Source of the DNA: Anthropogastromicrobium sp052273485
GTDB lineage: Bacteria > Bacillota > Clostridia > Lachnospirales > Lachnospiraceae
Reading direction: 5' to 3'
Assembly (NCBI GenBank): GCA_052273485.1
Contig: DAVZID010000007.1
Span: 9,055-73,054 of the forward strand
DNA: 64,000 bases
This document shows positions 16,746-26,130 of this stretch, piece after piece. Each line of letters opens with the position of its first letter. The stretch's first letter is position 1. The notes under the pieces were generated by a model. That model did no database searches, was not told the origin of the DNA, and saw only the letters and a program-made list of their open reading frames with translations. Position numbers and translations under genes: made by a program.

Positions 16746-19700
16746 TTAGTTGGCAGTTCTTCCTTCTGCTTTTCCATTCTTAATATAATGCATATAATAG
16801 GAAGCAGTATTATTGCCAAACGCTGCTCTTAAATCTGCATAACGGTTTTTATATTCCGATACATTAAAGGATGCGCTCGCTTGGCGTCCCTCTCGCATTC
16901 CATTCTCCACAAAATGCTGAAGGTATTTCTTTGGATCATCTCCAAACGTGTTTCTTAAATCTGCATACTTCTTTTTATAGTACTCATAATCATACACGAG
17001 CGCATAGTCTACGCCATTGTAAACAGTTGATGCAGATGGCATCGTATTATTACCAGTATTACTTCCAGTATTGCCATTGTTGGTATTTCCACTATTTCCA
17101 CTATTTGAAGAAGCTGCTGCTTTTCTTCCTTCTGCCTTTCCATATTCCAAATAATGCTTGTAATATAGAATATTGTTATTGCCAAATGCTTTGTGCAAAT
17201 CTGCATAATTGTTCTTATACGTCTTCACATCAAAGTTTGCACTTGCCTGGCGTCCCTCTGCCATTCCACACTGAAGGAAGTGCTTGAAATACTTATCTGC
17301 ATCGTTGCCAAATGCCGCTCTTAGATCCGCATATGCATTTCGATAATAAGTATAATCATATACTCCTGAATATTTCTTTTCCTGATCCGAAGCTACATGC
17401 TGATTATTATTGTTATTATTGTTATTATTGTTCTTATCATCTGACTTATTATTATCAGATTTATTATCATCAGCTTTCTCGATTAGTTTCTGTGCATTTC
17501 TGCCTTCTTTCTGACCGTATTCCAGATAATGCTTTACATATGCACTGTTATCATTGCCAAACGCCTTCTTCAGATCCGCATAATTATTTTTATAAATATC
17601 TACGTCAAACTCAGCACAAGCTTGTCTTCCTTCTTTGATACCATATGTAACAAAATGCTTCAATGCCGCCGTTGTATCACTGCCAAATGCCGCCTTTAAA
17701 TCCGGATATTTGCTAAGATAATATTGTGCATCAAATACAGGTGCATAATTTACTCCATTATAGACAGCCGCTGGACGTGCCGAAGAATTGTTTCCGGAAT
17801 TATTGTTATTATCATCCTTCTTTGTATCATCCTTCTTTGTATCATCCGGGAATGGACCATTTGTTGAGCCATCCCAGCCCGCAGCCTTTCCAGTCAAAAG
17901 ATAATGTTCATAATACGCATCCATATCGTCTCCATACTGCTTATTCAGCTGTGGATAACGCTTACGGTATGCATCCACATCAAAACCATCAAAGAAACCA
18001 TCTTTAATCTCTACTCCGCGACCAATAATCAAACGATATTCTGCGGTCGAACCATCTTCTGCTGTTACCTTTATCTTCGTTGTTTCCACTTTATGGGACA
18101 TTGTTTCAATATTTGAAAAAGCCACAGAAGATGTTGTTGCAGATGCTTTTGCCTTAACATTTGCATAAACAGTATTGCTTCCTACATTATAATAAAAATC
18201 CTTTTTATTTTTATCAAATGTCTGTATTACTTCCTTGTCATTTACGGTCAATGAATTCAAGTATGCATTCTGGTTTTTATGCTCTGCCGGCTTTGGTGAA
18301 GAAGCTGGACGTTCCTCATAAACCGGAATCAAAAATACAAAGCTATTTTCAAGCTGACCTGTTGCACTATAGGAACGTCTTACCTGGCCTCCTTCTGAAG
18401 ATGGTGCCATAATATTGGTCATATACTGATGCCAATATTTACCATTGTATTTTCCATCATAATCAAATTTCTGCGCATACAATGTATTCTGATTCCGAAG
18501 AATATACTGATTTGCAAACTTCAAAGCACCACCGATTAATGCCTTCTCCGGCGTATTCCATGCACCAGATGATACACTTCCATCAGGAAGCATCATAGTG
18601 GAGCCTACATGCGCCTCTTTCAGACCATTCTGCAAAATCTCATCTCTGGTAGAACCGGTTGCCTGAAGATTAAAATAATTATACAATCCCTCATAGCCTG
18701 GATACTTACCAGAAATCATATCAGACGCTCCAGACCCCTGCTCCTGTCTAACACGGCTGGCAAGCGCTACTGGATTGATATTATATTTTTCTCCAATCCA
18801 ACAAAACAGCCACGAATAGGTATAATTAGTTCCTGGAACAACTACATTTGACATAAAGCAATTTGCAAGCGCAGCTTCTACGGCAGACTGACTCTGATAC
18901 TCTTCGTATGTCAATGATTCAAACATAAAGATATCATTTTCATTCAAGAAATTTCTCGGATCCATATAATAACGGACCGTTTCTTCTGAAGCTCCCGCCC
19001 AATTTGGTTCCCACTGTTTCCATGTATTGGTACGTAAGTCATAATCTCGATCCAAAAGAGAACGATATCCTTCATTACAATACATACTAACTAATGCTCT
19101 TGCTGGTGTGCTCATCTGCTGACTTACTGCATAGGAAAATGTGTCGCCAACATAAATTGGTTTAAAAATCCAGTTTGGATGAGCCTGCTGAAGCGCACTA
19201 AGAGCAGCCTGATAGTCTGCTGGAAAGCTCTGCACTTCATCCGCATCCAGCAGCATGATATCACCACTTCCGTCTATCTGAAGTGAATCCATCCGGATAT
19301 AACCCTCGCTGCTATAATCATTGACATCAAACATGATTCTAGCCCATACCGGTTCGTCATTAAACAAGACAATACTTGTCACATACACCGGATAACCAGA
19401 CGACAGCGAAGTAAATGCCGACGCGCCATCTTCCCATCCTGTATAAATCTGTGCATCACTGCTCAAATACGCCTTTGCATAATAAACCTGCTCGATTCCT
19501 TCTCCAAGGCTTTCTTCTGTCGATTCTTCCTCACTGCTTAACTCCTCGGTTGATTCTTCTGATGTTTCTTCTTCCGATTCTGTTTGTGTTTCCCAGGCGG
19601 TCTCTGATGGCTGTGTTTCACTTGCTTCTGAACTCTCCACCGGCTCCTGAGACGGCTGTTGTGATGCTGTCGTTTCTTCCTGAGTCGGCATCTCAGATTC

Positions 19701-19994
19701 CTGAGACGGTACTGATGTTTCCACTGTTACCGGAATTGATTCAGACTCCTGCGGCTGTGTTGGCTCACTCTCGGTTACTTGTGCAGTTGTTTCTGGTGTT
19801 TCAACTGACTCATTTCCTGTTGTAATCTCTATAGCAGATGATACGGTTTCCATCAGGCTCTGTACCGTGTTTTCCATTTCGCTACTACTTTCTGTAACGG
19901 TTTCCTGTGCCATTGTTGGCACCGCTGACATCTGCATAACGCCAAGCGAAAGCAGATACGCAGTTCCTTTTTTTAACAATACACGTCTCTTCAT
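16746..19994 (-). CDS. Large secreted glucosaminidase-like cell-wall protein with seven YxDLxxAFG repeats
   Basis: A 1082-residue exported protein. A signal peptide ends near AQE (residue 31). Residues 32-165 are a Ser/Thr/Glu/Gln/Pro-rich spacer. A beta-rich, SH3-like module spans roughly 170-255. A glucosaminidase (GH73-type) region spans about 280-560, with YEEYQSQSAVEAAL, RVRQEQGSGASDM and GYEGLYNYFNLQAT. A cadherin-like beta-sandwich (YLNSLTVNDKEV onward) follows at about 585-665. The C-terminal 400 residues carry seven related units of 40-50 residues, each with YxDLxxAFG and ending GxxEGRxA, in pairs separated by Asn/Ser-rich linkers. The enzyme probably cleaves N-acetylglucosaminyl bonds in peptidoglycan, and the repeats probably bind the wall. 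No LPXTG or membrane anchor is seen. It starts 20 bp behind hisS with GGGAGGT before the ATG. Confidence 0.82.
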   Translation of the reverse strand: MKRRVLLKKGTAYLLSLGVMQMSAVPTMAQETVTESSSEMENTVQSLMETVSSAIEITTGNESVETPETTAQVTESEPTQPQESESIPVTVETSVPSQESEMPTQEETTASQQPSQEPVESSEASETQPSETAWETQTESEEETSEESTEELSSEEESTEESLGEGIEQVYYAKAYLSSDAQIYTGWEDGASAFTSLSSGYPVYVTSIVLFNDEPVWARIMFDVNDYSSEGYIRMDSLQIDGSGDIMLLDADEVQSFPADYQAALSALQQAHPNWIFKPIYVGDTFSYAVSQQMSTPARALVSMYCNEGYRSLLDRDYDLRTNTWKQWEPNWAGASEETVRYYMDPRNFLNENDIFMFESLTYEEYQSQSAVEAALANCFMSNVVVPGTNYTYSWLFCWIGEKYNINPVALASRVRQEQGSGASDMISGKYPGYEGLYNYFNLQATGSTRDEILQNGLKEAHVGSTMMLPDGSVSSGAWNTPEKALIGGALKFANQYILRNQNTLYAQKFDYDGKYNGKYWHQYMTNIMAPSSEGGQVRRSYSATGQLENSFVFLIPVYEERPASSPKPAEHKNQNAYLNSLTVNDKEVIQTFDKNKKDFYYNVGSNTVYANVKAKASATTSSVAFSNIETMSHKVETTKIKVTAEDGSTAEYRLIIGRGVEIKDGFFDGFDVDAYRKRYPQLNKQYGDDMDAYYEHYLLTGKAAGWDGSTNGPFPDDTKKDDTKKDDNNNNSGNNSSARPAAVYNGVNYAPVFDAQYYLSKYPDLKAAFGSDTTAALKHFVTYGIKEGRQACAEFDVDIYKNNYADLKKAFGNDNSAYVKHYLEYGQKEGRNAQKLIEKADDNKSDNNKSDDKNNNNNNNNNNQHVASDQEKKYSGVYDYTYYRNAYADLRAAFGNDADKYFKHFLQCGMAEGRQASANFDVKTYKNNYADLHKAFGNNNILYYKHYLEYGKAEGRKAAASSNSGNSGNTNNGNTGSNTGNNTMPSASTVYNGVDYALVYDYEYYKKKYADLRNTFGDDPKKYLQHFVENGMREGRQASASFNVSEYKNRYADLRAAFGNNTASYYMHYIKNGKAEGRTAN

Positions 19995-20014
19995 AGATAC
20001 CTCCCATTGCGCAT

Positions 20015-21274
20015 TTACTTCAATGCTTCTCTATAAAACTCCTTGAACTCACTATAGCCTTCTGCAGTCAGCTGCTCTTTCTGGAACTTTTTATTCTTGT
20101 TCATCCATGCAACTAAGATCTGCTTTCCTTCTGCACGGCCTGCCATTGCTTCCTGAAGAACGGATCCAAGCACCTTACCATCAACGCCCTTTTCTACCAG
20201 ATAAGCAATCTTTTCCTTGCTACCCGGAACGGTGAAGCCCTCATCTAAGAGGATGGTTACGATACGCTCAAAACCGATGGAGAAGCCACATGCCGGAGTC
20301 TCCATTCCGGTAAACTTGCCAACCATCTTATCGTAGCGTCCGCCACCTGCGATGGAGCCTGGGAAGCCATCCACGCCAATCTCAAAGATCGTTCCTGTGT
20401 AATAAGACATACCACGCACCAGAGTCGGGTCAAACTGTAGCTTGAAGCTAGCCTGTGTTGTTGCGCTAACAGCCTCACAGATCTGCTTTAAGTTCTCTGC
20501 TGCACCGCCCTCAAGACAATCACCAAGTGTCTCGGCCAGATACGCAATACCATCCTCTGCCTCGTTCAATCCCTTGAACAGCCCCATATAGCGAGCGATC
20601 GCTTCCTTTGCAAAGCCACTAGTCTCTAACTCTGCTGCTACGCCGTCCAGACCGATTTTGTCCATTTTGTCCAGAATGATAAATACTTCATCATACTGTG
20701 CTTCCTCAAAACCACTGTACTTTGCCATACCCTTTAAGATTCGACGGTCATTGATATGTACCGTAAAGCCCTTAAAGCCAACCTTTCCAAGCAGGGTCGT
20801 AGTAGCCAAAATTAGCTCGATCTCTGCCAGATTGGTCGGATCGCCTAAGATATCAATATCACACTGATAGAACTGTCTGAAACGGCCCTTCTGTGGGCGA
20901 TCTGCTCGCCATACCGGTCCGATCTGCAATGCCTTAAATGGCTTCGGCAAATTTGCTGCATTATTGGAATAATATCTGGACAACGGAACGGTCAGATCAT
21001 AACGAAGACCACTGTCTACCAAATCTGCCTCACTCTGTGCCGTCTCAAGATTTAACTTCTCACCACGCTTTAAGATCTTAAAGATAAGCTTCTCATTCTC
21101 ACCACCCTGCTTGTTGCTTAAGTTTGCAATATTTTCAACACAAGGTGTTTCAATTGGTGTGAAACCAAATCCCTTATACGTTTCCTTGATCAGCCCGATC
21201 ACATAATCACGGATCTGCATCTCTGCTGGCTGAATATCCTTCATGCCTGTAACAGGCTTCTTTACTAATGCCAT
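20015..21274 (-). CDS. hisS: Histidyl-tRNA synthetase
   Basis: A 419-residue class II synthetase that charges tRNA-His. Motif 1 lies near GFTPIETP, and motif 2 is WRADRPQKGRFRQFYQCDID. The histidine-specific strings LVRGMSYYTGTIFEI and AGGGRYDKMV are present, as is motif 3 GFSIGFERI. The C-terminal anticodon-binding domain (after residue 330) is short and divergent from E. coli HisS but typical of this clostridial subgroup. It has a consensus promoter overlapping the end of hemZ and a leader of about 70 bases with a hairpin. No T-box sequence is present in that leader. Confidence 0.95.
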   Translation of the reverse strand: MALVKKPVTGMKDIQPAEMQIRDYVIGLIKETYKGFGFTPIETPCVENIANLSNKQGGENEKLIFKILKRGEKLNLETAQSEADLVDSGLRYDLTVPLSRYYSNNAANLPKPFKALQIGPVWRADRPQKGRFRQFYQCDIDILGDPTNLAEIELILATTTLLGKVGFKGFTVHINDRRILKGMAKYSGFEEAQYDEVFIILDKMDKIGLDGVAAELETSGFAKEAIARYMGLFKGLNEAEDGIAYLAETLGDCLEGGAAENLKQICEAVSATTQASFKLQFDPTLVRGMSYYTGTIFEIGVDGFPGSIAGGGRYDKMVGKFTGMETPACGFSIGFERIVTILLDEGFTVPGSKEKIAYLVEKGVDGKVLGSVLQEAMAGRAEGKQILVAWMNKNKKFQKEQLTAEGYSEFKEFYREALK

Positions 21275-21303
21275 AAAAACGCTCCTTTTTTCTATCCATA
21301 TGT

Positions 21304-21336
21304 TATGATAGTTACTGTAACCTGCAATCTATCATA
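21304..21336 (-). promoter_or_regulatory. Nested hairpin in the hisS leader
   Basis: TATGATAG (21304-21311) pairs with CTATCATA (21329-21336), and an inner palindrome GTTACTGTAAC (21311-21321) lies in the loop. It sits between the transcription start and the hisS ribosome binding site. It could be an RNA structure or a DNA operator; the sequence does not decide. Confidence 0.45.
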
Positions 21337-21349
21337 GACTACGCACAAC

Positions 21350-21379
21350 ATTATACGTTTTCCAAACATACTGTGTCAA
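21350..21379 (-). promoter_or_regulatory. Consensus sigma-A promoter of hisS
   Basis: On the minus strand -35 TTGACA (21374-21379) and -10 TATAAT (21350-21355) are both perfect, with an 18-bp spacer. The -35 box overlaps the stop codon of hemZ, so hisS is expressed strongly and independently of the upstream genes. Confidence 0.85.
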
Positions 21380-22896
21380 CTGTTTTCTCCAGATAAGTCT
21401 GCAAATAGTTTCTTTTTGCGTTCGATCATCTCATCTGTTTTCTCCAGATAAGTCTTGATGTCCTTGACATTTTCGCATCGTTCGATCCGGCCGTTTGGAT
21501 ATACAACCTTTGTGATCGCACCTGCGCCAAGTGCCACAATTGACTGGAGTTCCTCCATAATTAAGATATTGTAGATGCCTTCTTTTCCCGGTTTTGCATA
21601 GCCGACATTTTCCATGTTTCCGGTCATATTTTTCTGACGATATAAATAGTACGGCTTCATGCCCATCTGCTCTGCAGCATCCTGTGTCAGCTCCATTGTA
21701 CTCTCAGAATTTAAGCTCTTCATACCTGCATAGGCTTCCTTCTGGGTATTGAGTCTTGCGGCACGCTTAATTGCAAGGGAATGAACGGTCAAATTATCTG
21801 GTCCGAGTTTTTTGATCTCCTCTAAGGTGTTCTCGACATCCTCCTGCGTCTCCTGTGGCAGACCAACAATCATATCCATATTGATGTTGTCAAATCCTTC
21901 CTCTCTGGCAAGCAAGAACGCATCCTTTACCTGCTGCACGGTATGTCTGCGGCCAATCAGCTCCAATGTCTCGTCCTTCATCGTCTGCGGATTGATGCTG
22001 ATGCGTGTTACTGGATGACGCTTGATCGCCTGCAGCTTTTCACGTGTGATGCTGTCTGGACGTCCGGCCTCCACTGTCCACTCCTGAAGAAATTCCAAGT
22101 GAAAGGAGTTCTCAAGCTTGGAAAGAATACGCTCTAACTGCTCTGGCTCAAGTGTAGTCGGCGTACCGCCTCCGATGTAGATCGTATTTAATTTTTTGTT
22201 CTTAAATCCCTCTGCCACATAGTCAATTTCTTTCTCGATGGAATCTAGGTAAGCGTCCACACGGTCGCCAAAACGATTTACTGGATAAGACGTAAAGGAG
22301 CAATACGCACAGGTCGTCGGACAAAATGCAATTCCAATATACAAACTATAGCCATCCTCATAATCCAGACAATCAAGAAGCTTGATCTCTCTCTTTGCAA
22401 TGTCAAGGCTAAGCATCGTCTTTTCCTCACCGCAAAGCATCTCTTTTTCCATGTAGTCGATGCACTCCGCATCGGAAGCGCCGTCCATCAGCATCGTTCT
22501 GGCAATCTTTGTCGGGCGAATTCCAGTGAGGGTTCCCCACGGAAGTTCCTTACCCGTGAGCTTTGAGAGCAAACGGTACAACATACATTTTGCCTTGGTT
22601 TTTGTGTCCTTGCGATCGGATAAATTGCAAAGACAGGTATCGGTAAGAGCGGTGCTATCCTGTGTCAGCTCCATTGTCATTTTTGTTTCTGCACGGTTTT
22701 TTGCATTGTTTGCTTCGCTGTTTTGTGCACTGTTTTGCGCGCTGCTGCTTATGAACACGCGAAGAAACAGTTCTCCTTCCGCGCATTCATACGTCGGTGT
22801 CTCCACTCTCTTGATTGCCCGTCCCGGGTAAAATGCCATGAACAGGCTGCGGATATCGTTATCCAATGTATCGCATTCCAGATAAAAATAAATCAT
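21376..22896 (-). CDS. hemZ: Coproporphyrinogen III dehydrogenase, radical SAM (HemZ type)
   Basis: A 506-residue radical SAM protein of the HemZ/HemN-like group. The 4Fe-4S motif is CPTTCAYCSF around residue 200, followed by IYIGGGTPTTLE and the HemN-like string RISINPQTMKDETL. An N-terminal extension of about 160 residues before the radical SAM core is characteristic of clostridial HemZ. The assigned reaction is oxygen-independent oxidative decarboxylation of coproporphyrinogen III. Some relatives may have other roles, and no other heme genes are near. An Asn/Ala/Ser-rich segment near residue 55 (QNSAQNSEANNAKN) looks like a lineage-specific insertion. It is embedded in the conserved relA-MBL-hemZ-hisS order. 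Confidence 0.88.
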   Translation of the reverse strand: MIYFYLECDTLDNDIRSLFMAFYPGRAIKRVETPTYECAEGELFLRVFISSSAQNSAQNSEANNAKNRAETKMTMELTQDSTALTDTCLCNLSDRKDTKTKAKCMLYRLLSKLTGKELPWGTLTGIRPTKIARTMLMDGASDAECIDYMEKEMLCGEEKTMLSLDIAKREIKLLDCLDYEDGYSLYIGIAFCPTTCAYCSFTSYPVNRFGDRVDAYLDSIEKEIDYVAEGFKNKKLNTIYIGGGTPTTLEPEQLERILSKLENSFHLEFLQEWTVEAGRPDSITREKLQAIKRHPVTRISINPQTMKDETLELIGRRHTVQQVKDAFLLAREEGFDNINMDMIVGLPQETQEDVENTLEEIKKLGPDNLTVHSLAIKRAARLNTQKEAYAGMKSLNSESTMELTQDAAEQMGMKPYYLYRQKNMTGNMENVGYAKPGKEGIYNILIMEELQSIVALGAGAITKVVYPNGRIERCENVKDIKTYLEKTDEMIERKKKLFADLSGENS

Positions 22897-22931
22897 ATCT
22901 TTGTTTTCCTTATTTTCCTTTCGATTTTGTG

Positions 22932-23579
22932 TTACATTCCTGCTGCCGGATTGTGCGTCTTCTCATAGCCGATCGAGGTTGCCTGTCCGTGACCCGGATA
23001 TACATCAGTCTCCTCTGGCAGAACAAACAGCTTTCCGCGAAGCGAACGAAGCAGGGCAAACATACTTCCTCCCGGAAAATCCGTTCTTCCGTAGCTCTCG
23101 CAAAATAGCGTATCACCTGCAAACAGCACATTTTCTTTCTTAATGTAATAACAAACACCGCCTGATGTGTGACCTGGCGTCTCAAGCACGGTAATCTCCA
23201 TCCCAGCAATTGAAAGCACTTCGTTGTCATTTACAAGCTTATCTGCCTTCATTGTGTATGGCACTGCCCACATGGCGGATAGATTCATCTCAGAGTCCGC
23301 CAACAGTTCTTCCTCATGGGTCCCTGCATAGACTGGGATCTCATACTGCTGTCGAATTTTCTTTGCCGCCATGATATGGTCAAAATGACCGTGTGTCAAA
23401 AGGACTGCCTCTGGTTTTACCTGATAACGGCTGCATACTCGAATGATTTTTTCTGCCTGCTCCCCCGGATCAACCAAAAAGCCTCGGTTTGTGGTCTCAT
23501 CCCATGCCAAATAACAATTTGTTCCCATTTCACCTACGTGAATTGTCTCGATTCTCATCCAATCACCTGTCCCTTTCAT
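22932..23579 (-). CDS. MBL-fold metallo-hydrolase (glyoxalase II-like)
   Basis: A 215-residue metallo-beta-lactamase-fold hydrolase. The dinuclear metal motif THGHFDHI lies around residue 82, TPGHTSGG around residue 135, FAGDTLF around 155 and YPGHG near the C-terminus. It belongs to the YcbL/glyoxalase II-like group and is shorter than classical GloB because the C-terminal substrate-binding helices are missing. The substrate is therefore unknown; thioester hydrolysis is a reasonable guess. It lies between relA and hemZ, as in many Clostridia. Confidence 0.88.
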   Translation of the reverse strand: MKGTGDWMRIETIHVGEMGTNCYLAWDETTNRGFLVDPGEQAEKIIRVCSRYQVKPEAVLLTHGHFDHIMAAKKIRQQYEIPVYAGTHEEELLADSEMNLSAMWAVPYTMKADKLVNDNEVLSIAGMEITVLETPGHTSGGVCYYIKKENVLFAGDTLFCESYGRTDFPGGSMFALLRSLRGKLFVLPEETDVYPGHGQATSIGYEKTHNPAAGM

Positions 23580-23650
23580 TTGTTACTGAAAATCGTGCAA
23601 GAAAGCTTATACGAACACTCATGACTTTGACTTTCATCAAAAGTGATTGA

Positions 23651-23682
23651 CACAAAACAGGCAGGGCCAATCACCCTGCCTG
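23651..23682 (-). terminator. Intrinsic terminator behind relA
   Basis: A 9-bp GC-rich stem CAGGCAGGG/CCCTGCCTG with a 7-base loop (23658-23682) is followed on the minus strand by TTTTGTG. It separates relA from the MBL hydrolase gene. Confidence 0.8.
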
Positions 23683-23717
23683 CTATCTCCGTTCTTTGTC
23701 TTCTTGCTTAGATTCAA

Positions 23718-25997
23718 TTAGCCATTCGAACGTTCGATATCAATGACGCTGTTGACCGACATTAAGCGGTTGATCAGCTGCTGGAGTGCCTCCACGCCGC
23801 CAATTTCAAACGACATGTTGATAGTTGCTGTTCCCTGCTTACTTGTCTTGGAACTCATAGACGCAATGTCAATCTCACGCTCGGTAAAGATCTTCGAGAT
23901 ATCTGCAAAAACACCAATACGATTGTTGCAGTAAATCTTGATCTCCGCCATAAATTTCTCTGTCGAATGAAGGCTTTCCTGCTGCCACTCGACATCGACA
24001 AGTCTTGACTTCTCAGACTCTGGAAGCACCATTACATTCACACAATCGGTACGGTGAATAGAAATGCCTCGTCCCCTGGTGATAAATCCAACGATCTCGT
24101 CACCTGGAACAGGAGAACAGCATCTGGAGAAACGAACGTTGACATCAACAACGCCATTTACAAGAACGCCGCTGGTGCTGCGAATCTTCACTGGCTTACT
24201 CTTGTTGCCCTCAATTACTGCCGCTAATACCTGCTCGTCAGTCGGTGCTTTCTTCTTGGATTCCTGATACAGATCAATCAGCTTGTTTACAATCTGGCCT
24301 TCCTTAAGACCGCCATGTCCAACTGCTGCCAGCACAGAATCCCAATCGCGGAAGCCGTACTTTGCGACAACCTTCTTGACAAACTCTGGCTTTGTCAGCT
24401 CGCTGATCTCAAAGCCCTTGCCCTTGGCACAGCTTGCAACAAGTTCCTTTCCTCTGGTAATGTTGCCCGCTCTTCCTTCCTGCTTGAACCACTGATTGAT
24501 CTTATTCTTTGCCTGTGTACTCTTTGCAATGTTTAGCCAGTCACGGCTCGGTCCCTTGACGTTCTGAGACGTAAAGATCTCAATACGGTCACCATTTTGA
24601 ATCTTATAATCCAGCGGAACCATCTTGCCGTTGACTGCTGCCTGCTTCATGCGGTTTCCGACTGCGGAATGGATGCTGTAGGCAAAGTCAATCGGTGTAG
24701 AGCCTGCCGGAAGGTTCTTGACATCACCCTGTGGGGTAAAGCAGTACACGTTATCCGAGAACAAATCAAGGTCATTTTTGACCATGCTCATAAATTCCTT
24801 GTTATCGGAAACATCCTTCTGCCACTCCAGAATCTGACGCAGCCAGGAAAGCTTTGCCTCCTCATCACGCACAGTTGTGTCACCCGATCCGCGCTCCTTG
24901 TACTTCCAGTGCGCTGCGATACCATATTCAGCGGTGCGGTGCATCTCAAAGGTACGAATCTGAATCTCAAACGGCTGTCCGTTTTTAGCGATCAGCGTCG
25001 TATGAAGGGACTGGTACATGTTCGGCTTTGGCATCGCAATGTAGTCCTTAAAACGAACGGTGATCGGATGATACATTTCGTGGATAACACCGAGTGCAGC
25101 GTAACAATCCTTTACCGTGTCAACAATGATACGAACGGCAAAGATATCGTAGATCTGATCGAGCGTTTTATCCTGATTGACCATCTTTTTGTAGATGCTA
25201 AACAGATGCTTTACTCGGCCGGAAATCTCTGCCTTAATATCGGCTTCCTTGAGCTTTACGGCAACCTCAGACTTAATCTCGTCGATGAATCGCTCACGCG
25301 CGTCCTGCGTACTGTAAATCTTTTCGGTCAATTCCTTGTACACATCAGGATGCAGATACATAAGGGCCAAATCGTCAAGCTCCGTCTTAATTTTGGAAAT
25401 ACCAAGACGCGATGCAAGCGGTGAGTAAATCTCAAGTGTCTCTTTTGCCTTTTGCTTTTGTGTCTCTGGCTTCCAGAACTGTCCGGTACGCATATTGTGT
25501 AAACGGTCGGCAAGCTTAACCATGATGACTCGGATATCCTTTGCCATCGCGAGGAACATCTTACGCAAATTTTCCGCCTGAATCTCAATCTTATCCATAT
25601 CCCAGTTGATCTGCGTCAGCTTTGTGACGCCATCAACTAAAAATGCGATCTCCTCTCCAAACAGATCAATCAACTGCTTAAGTGTTACCGGGGTATCTTC
25701 TAGTACATCGTGAAGAAGTCCCGCTGCGATACTCTCCTTATCCAGCTCAAGCTCCGCCAGAATGATGGCGACACAGAGTGGGTGGATAATGTACGGCTCA
25801 CCGGAGCGCCTGCGCTGATCTCCATGTGATTTTAGAGCAACCTCATAAGCCTTGCGGATCAGTGACAAATCACTAGATGGGTGATACTTTCTGACACTCT
25901 CCTCTAATTCTTTATATAACTCTTCCGGCGATGTAAAATTCGCCGGCGCCTTCACCGAAGGTTTTGGTGGGATTAATCCTTCTTCTTGTGGATTCAT
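23718..25997 (-). CDS. relA: Bifunctional (p)ppGpp synthetase/hydrolase (RelA/SpoT homologue)
   Basis: A 759-residue Rel enzyme controlling the stringent response. The order is an HD hydrolase domain (RRSGEPYIIHPLCVA and LLHDVLEDTP, about residues 55-150), a synthetase domain with GRVKHLFSIYKKM (about 260) and KPNMYQSLHTT (about 325), a TGS domain (FTPQGDVKNLPAGSTPIDFAY, about 420), a helical and zinc-finger-like section (VRFSRCCSPVPGDE), and a C-terminal ACT domain. Both catalytic halves keep their key residues, so it should make and degrade (p)ppGpp. It is the usual long single Rel of Firmicutes. The apt gene that often precedes it in Clostridia is not there. Confidence 0.96.
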   Translation of the reverse strand: MNPQEEGLIPPKPSVKAPANFTSPEELYKELEESVRKYHPSSDLSLIRKAYEVALKSHGDQRRRSGEPYIIHPLCVAIILAELELDKESIAAGLLHDVLEDTPVTLKQLIDLFGEEIAFLVDGVTKLTQINWDMDKIEIQAENLRKMFLAMAKDIRVIMVKLADRLHNMRTGQFWKPETQKQKAKETLEIYSPLASRLGISKIKTELDDLALMYLHPDVYKELTEKIYSTQDARERFIDEIKSEVAVKLKEADIKAEISGRVKHLFSIYKKMVNQDKTLDQIYDIFAVRIIVDTVKDCYAALGVIHEMYHPITVRFKDYIAMPKPNMYQSLHTTLIAKNGQPFEIQIRTFEMHRTAEYGIAAHWKYKERGSGDTTVRDEEAKLSWLRQILEWQKDVSDNKEFMSMVKNDLDLFSDNVYCFTPQGDVKNLPAGSTPIDFAYSIHSAVGNRMKQAAVNGKMVPLDYKIQNGDRIEIFTSQNVKGPSRDWLNIAKSTQAKNKINQWFKQEGRAGNITRGKELVASCAKGKGFEISELTKPEFVKKVVAKYGFRDWDSVLAAVGHGGLKEGQIVNKLIDLYQESKKKAPTDEQVLAAVIEGNKSKPVKIRSTSGVLVNGVVDVNVRFSRCCSPVPGDEIVGFITRGRGISIHRTDCVNVMVLPESEKSRLVDVEWQQESLHSTEKFMAEIKIYCNNRIGVFADISKIFTEREIDIASMSSKTSKQGTATINMSFEIGGVEALQQLINRLMSVNSVIDIERSNG

Positions 25998-26130
25998 AAG
26001 CAGACACCTCTTTCCTCATTTCAGTCCTTGCATTTACTTCATTGTTTATTTCAACTCACAATCGTTATTTTCACGGAATCTGACACCTTGAAAATAATTC
26101 GACTGCAGCCTGCCTCATGTCAACAGAAGC

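Noticed and set aside
17385..17475. A CRISPR-like or microsatellite array of ATT/GTT triplets
   Set aside because: The triplets are in frame and encode poly-Asn linkers between repeats of the wall hydrolase.
21275..21349. A T-box leader for hisS
   Set aside because: The leader is only about 70 bases and contains no T-box consensus or antiterminator stem.
24597..25424. A 275-codon plus-strand frame inside relA
   Set aside because: Long antisense frames are common opposite conserved genes of this codon usage; no ribosome binding site or domain is visible.
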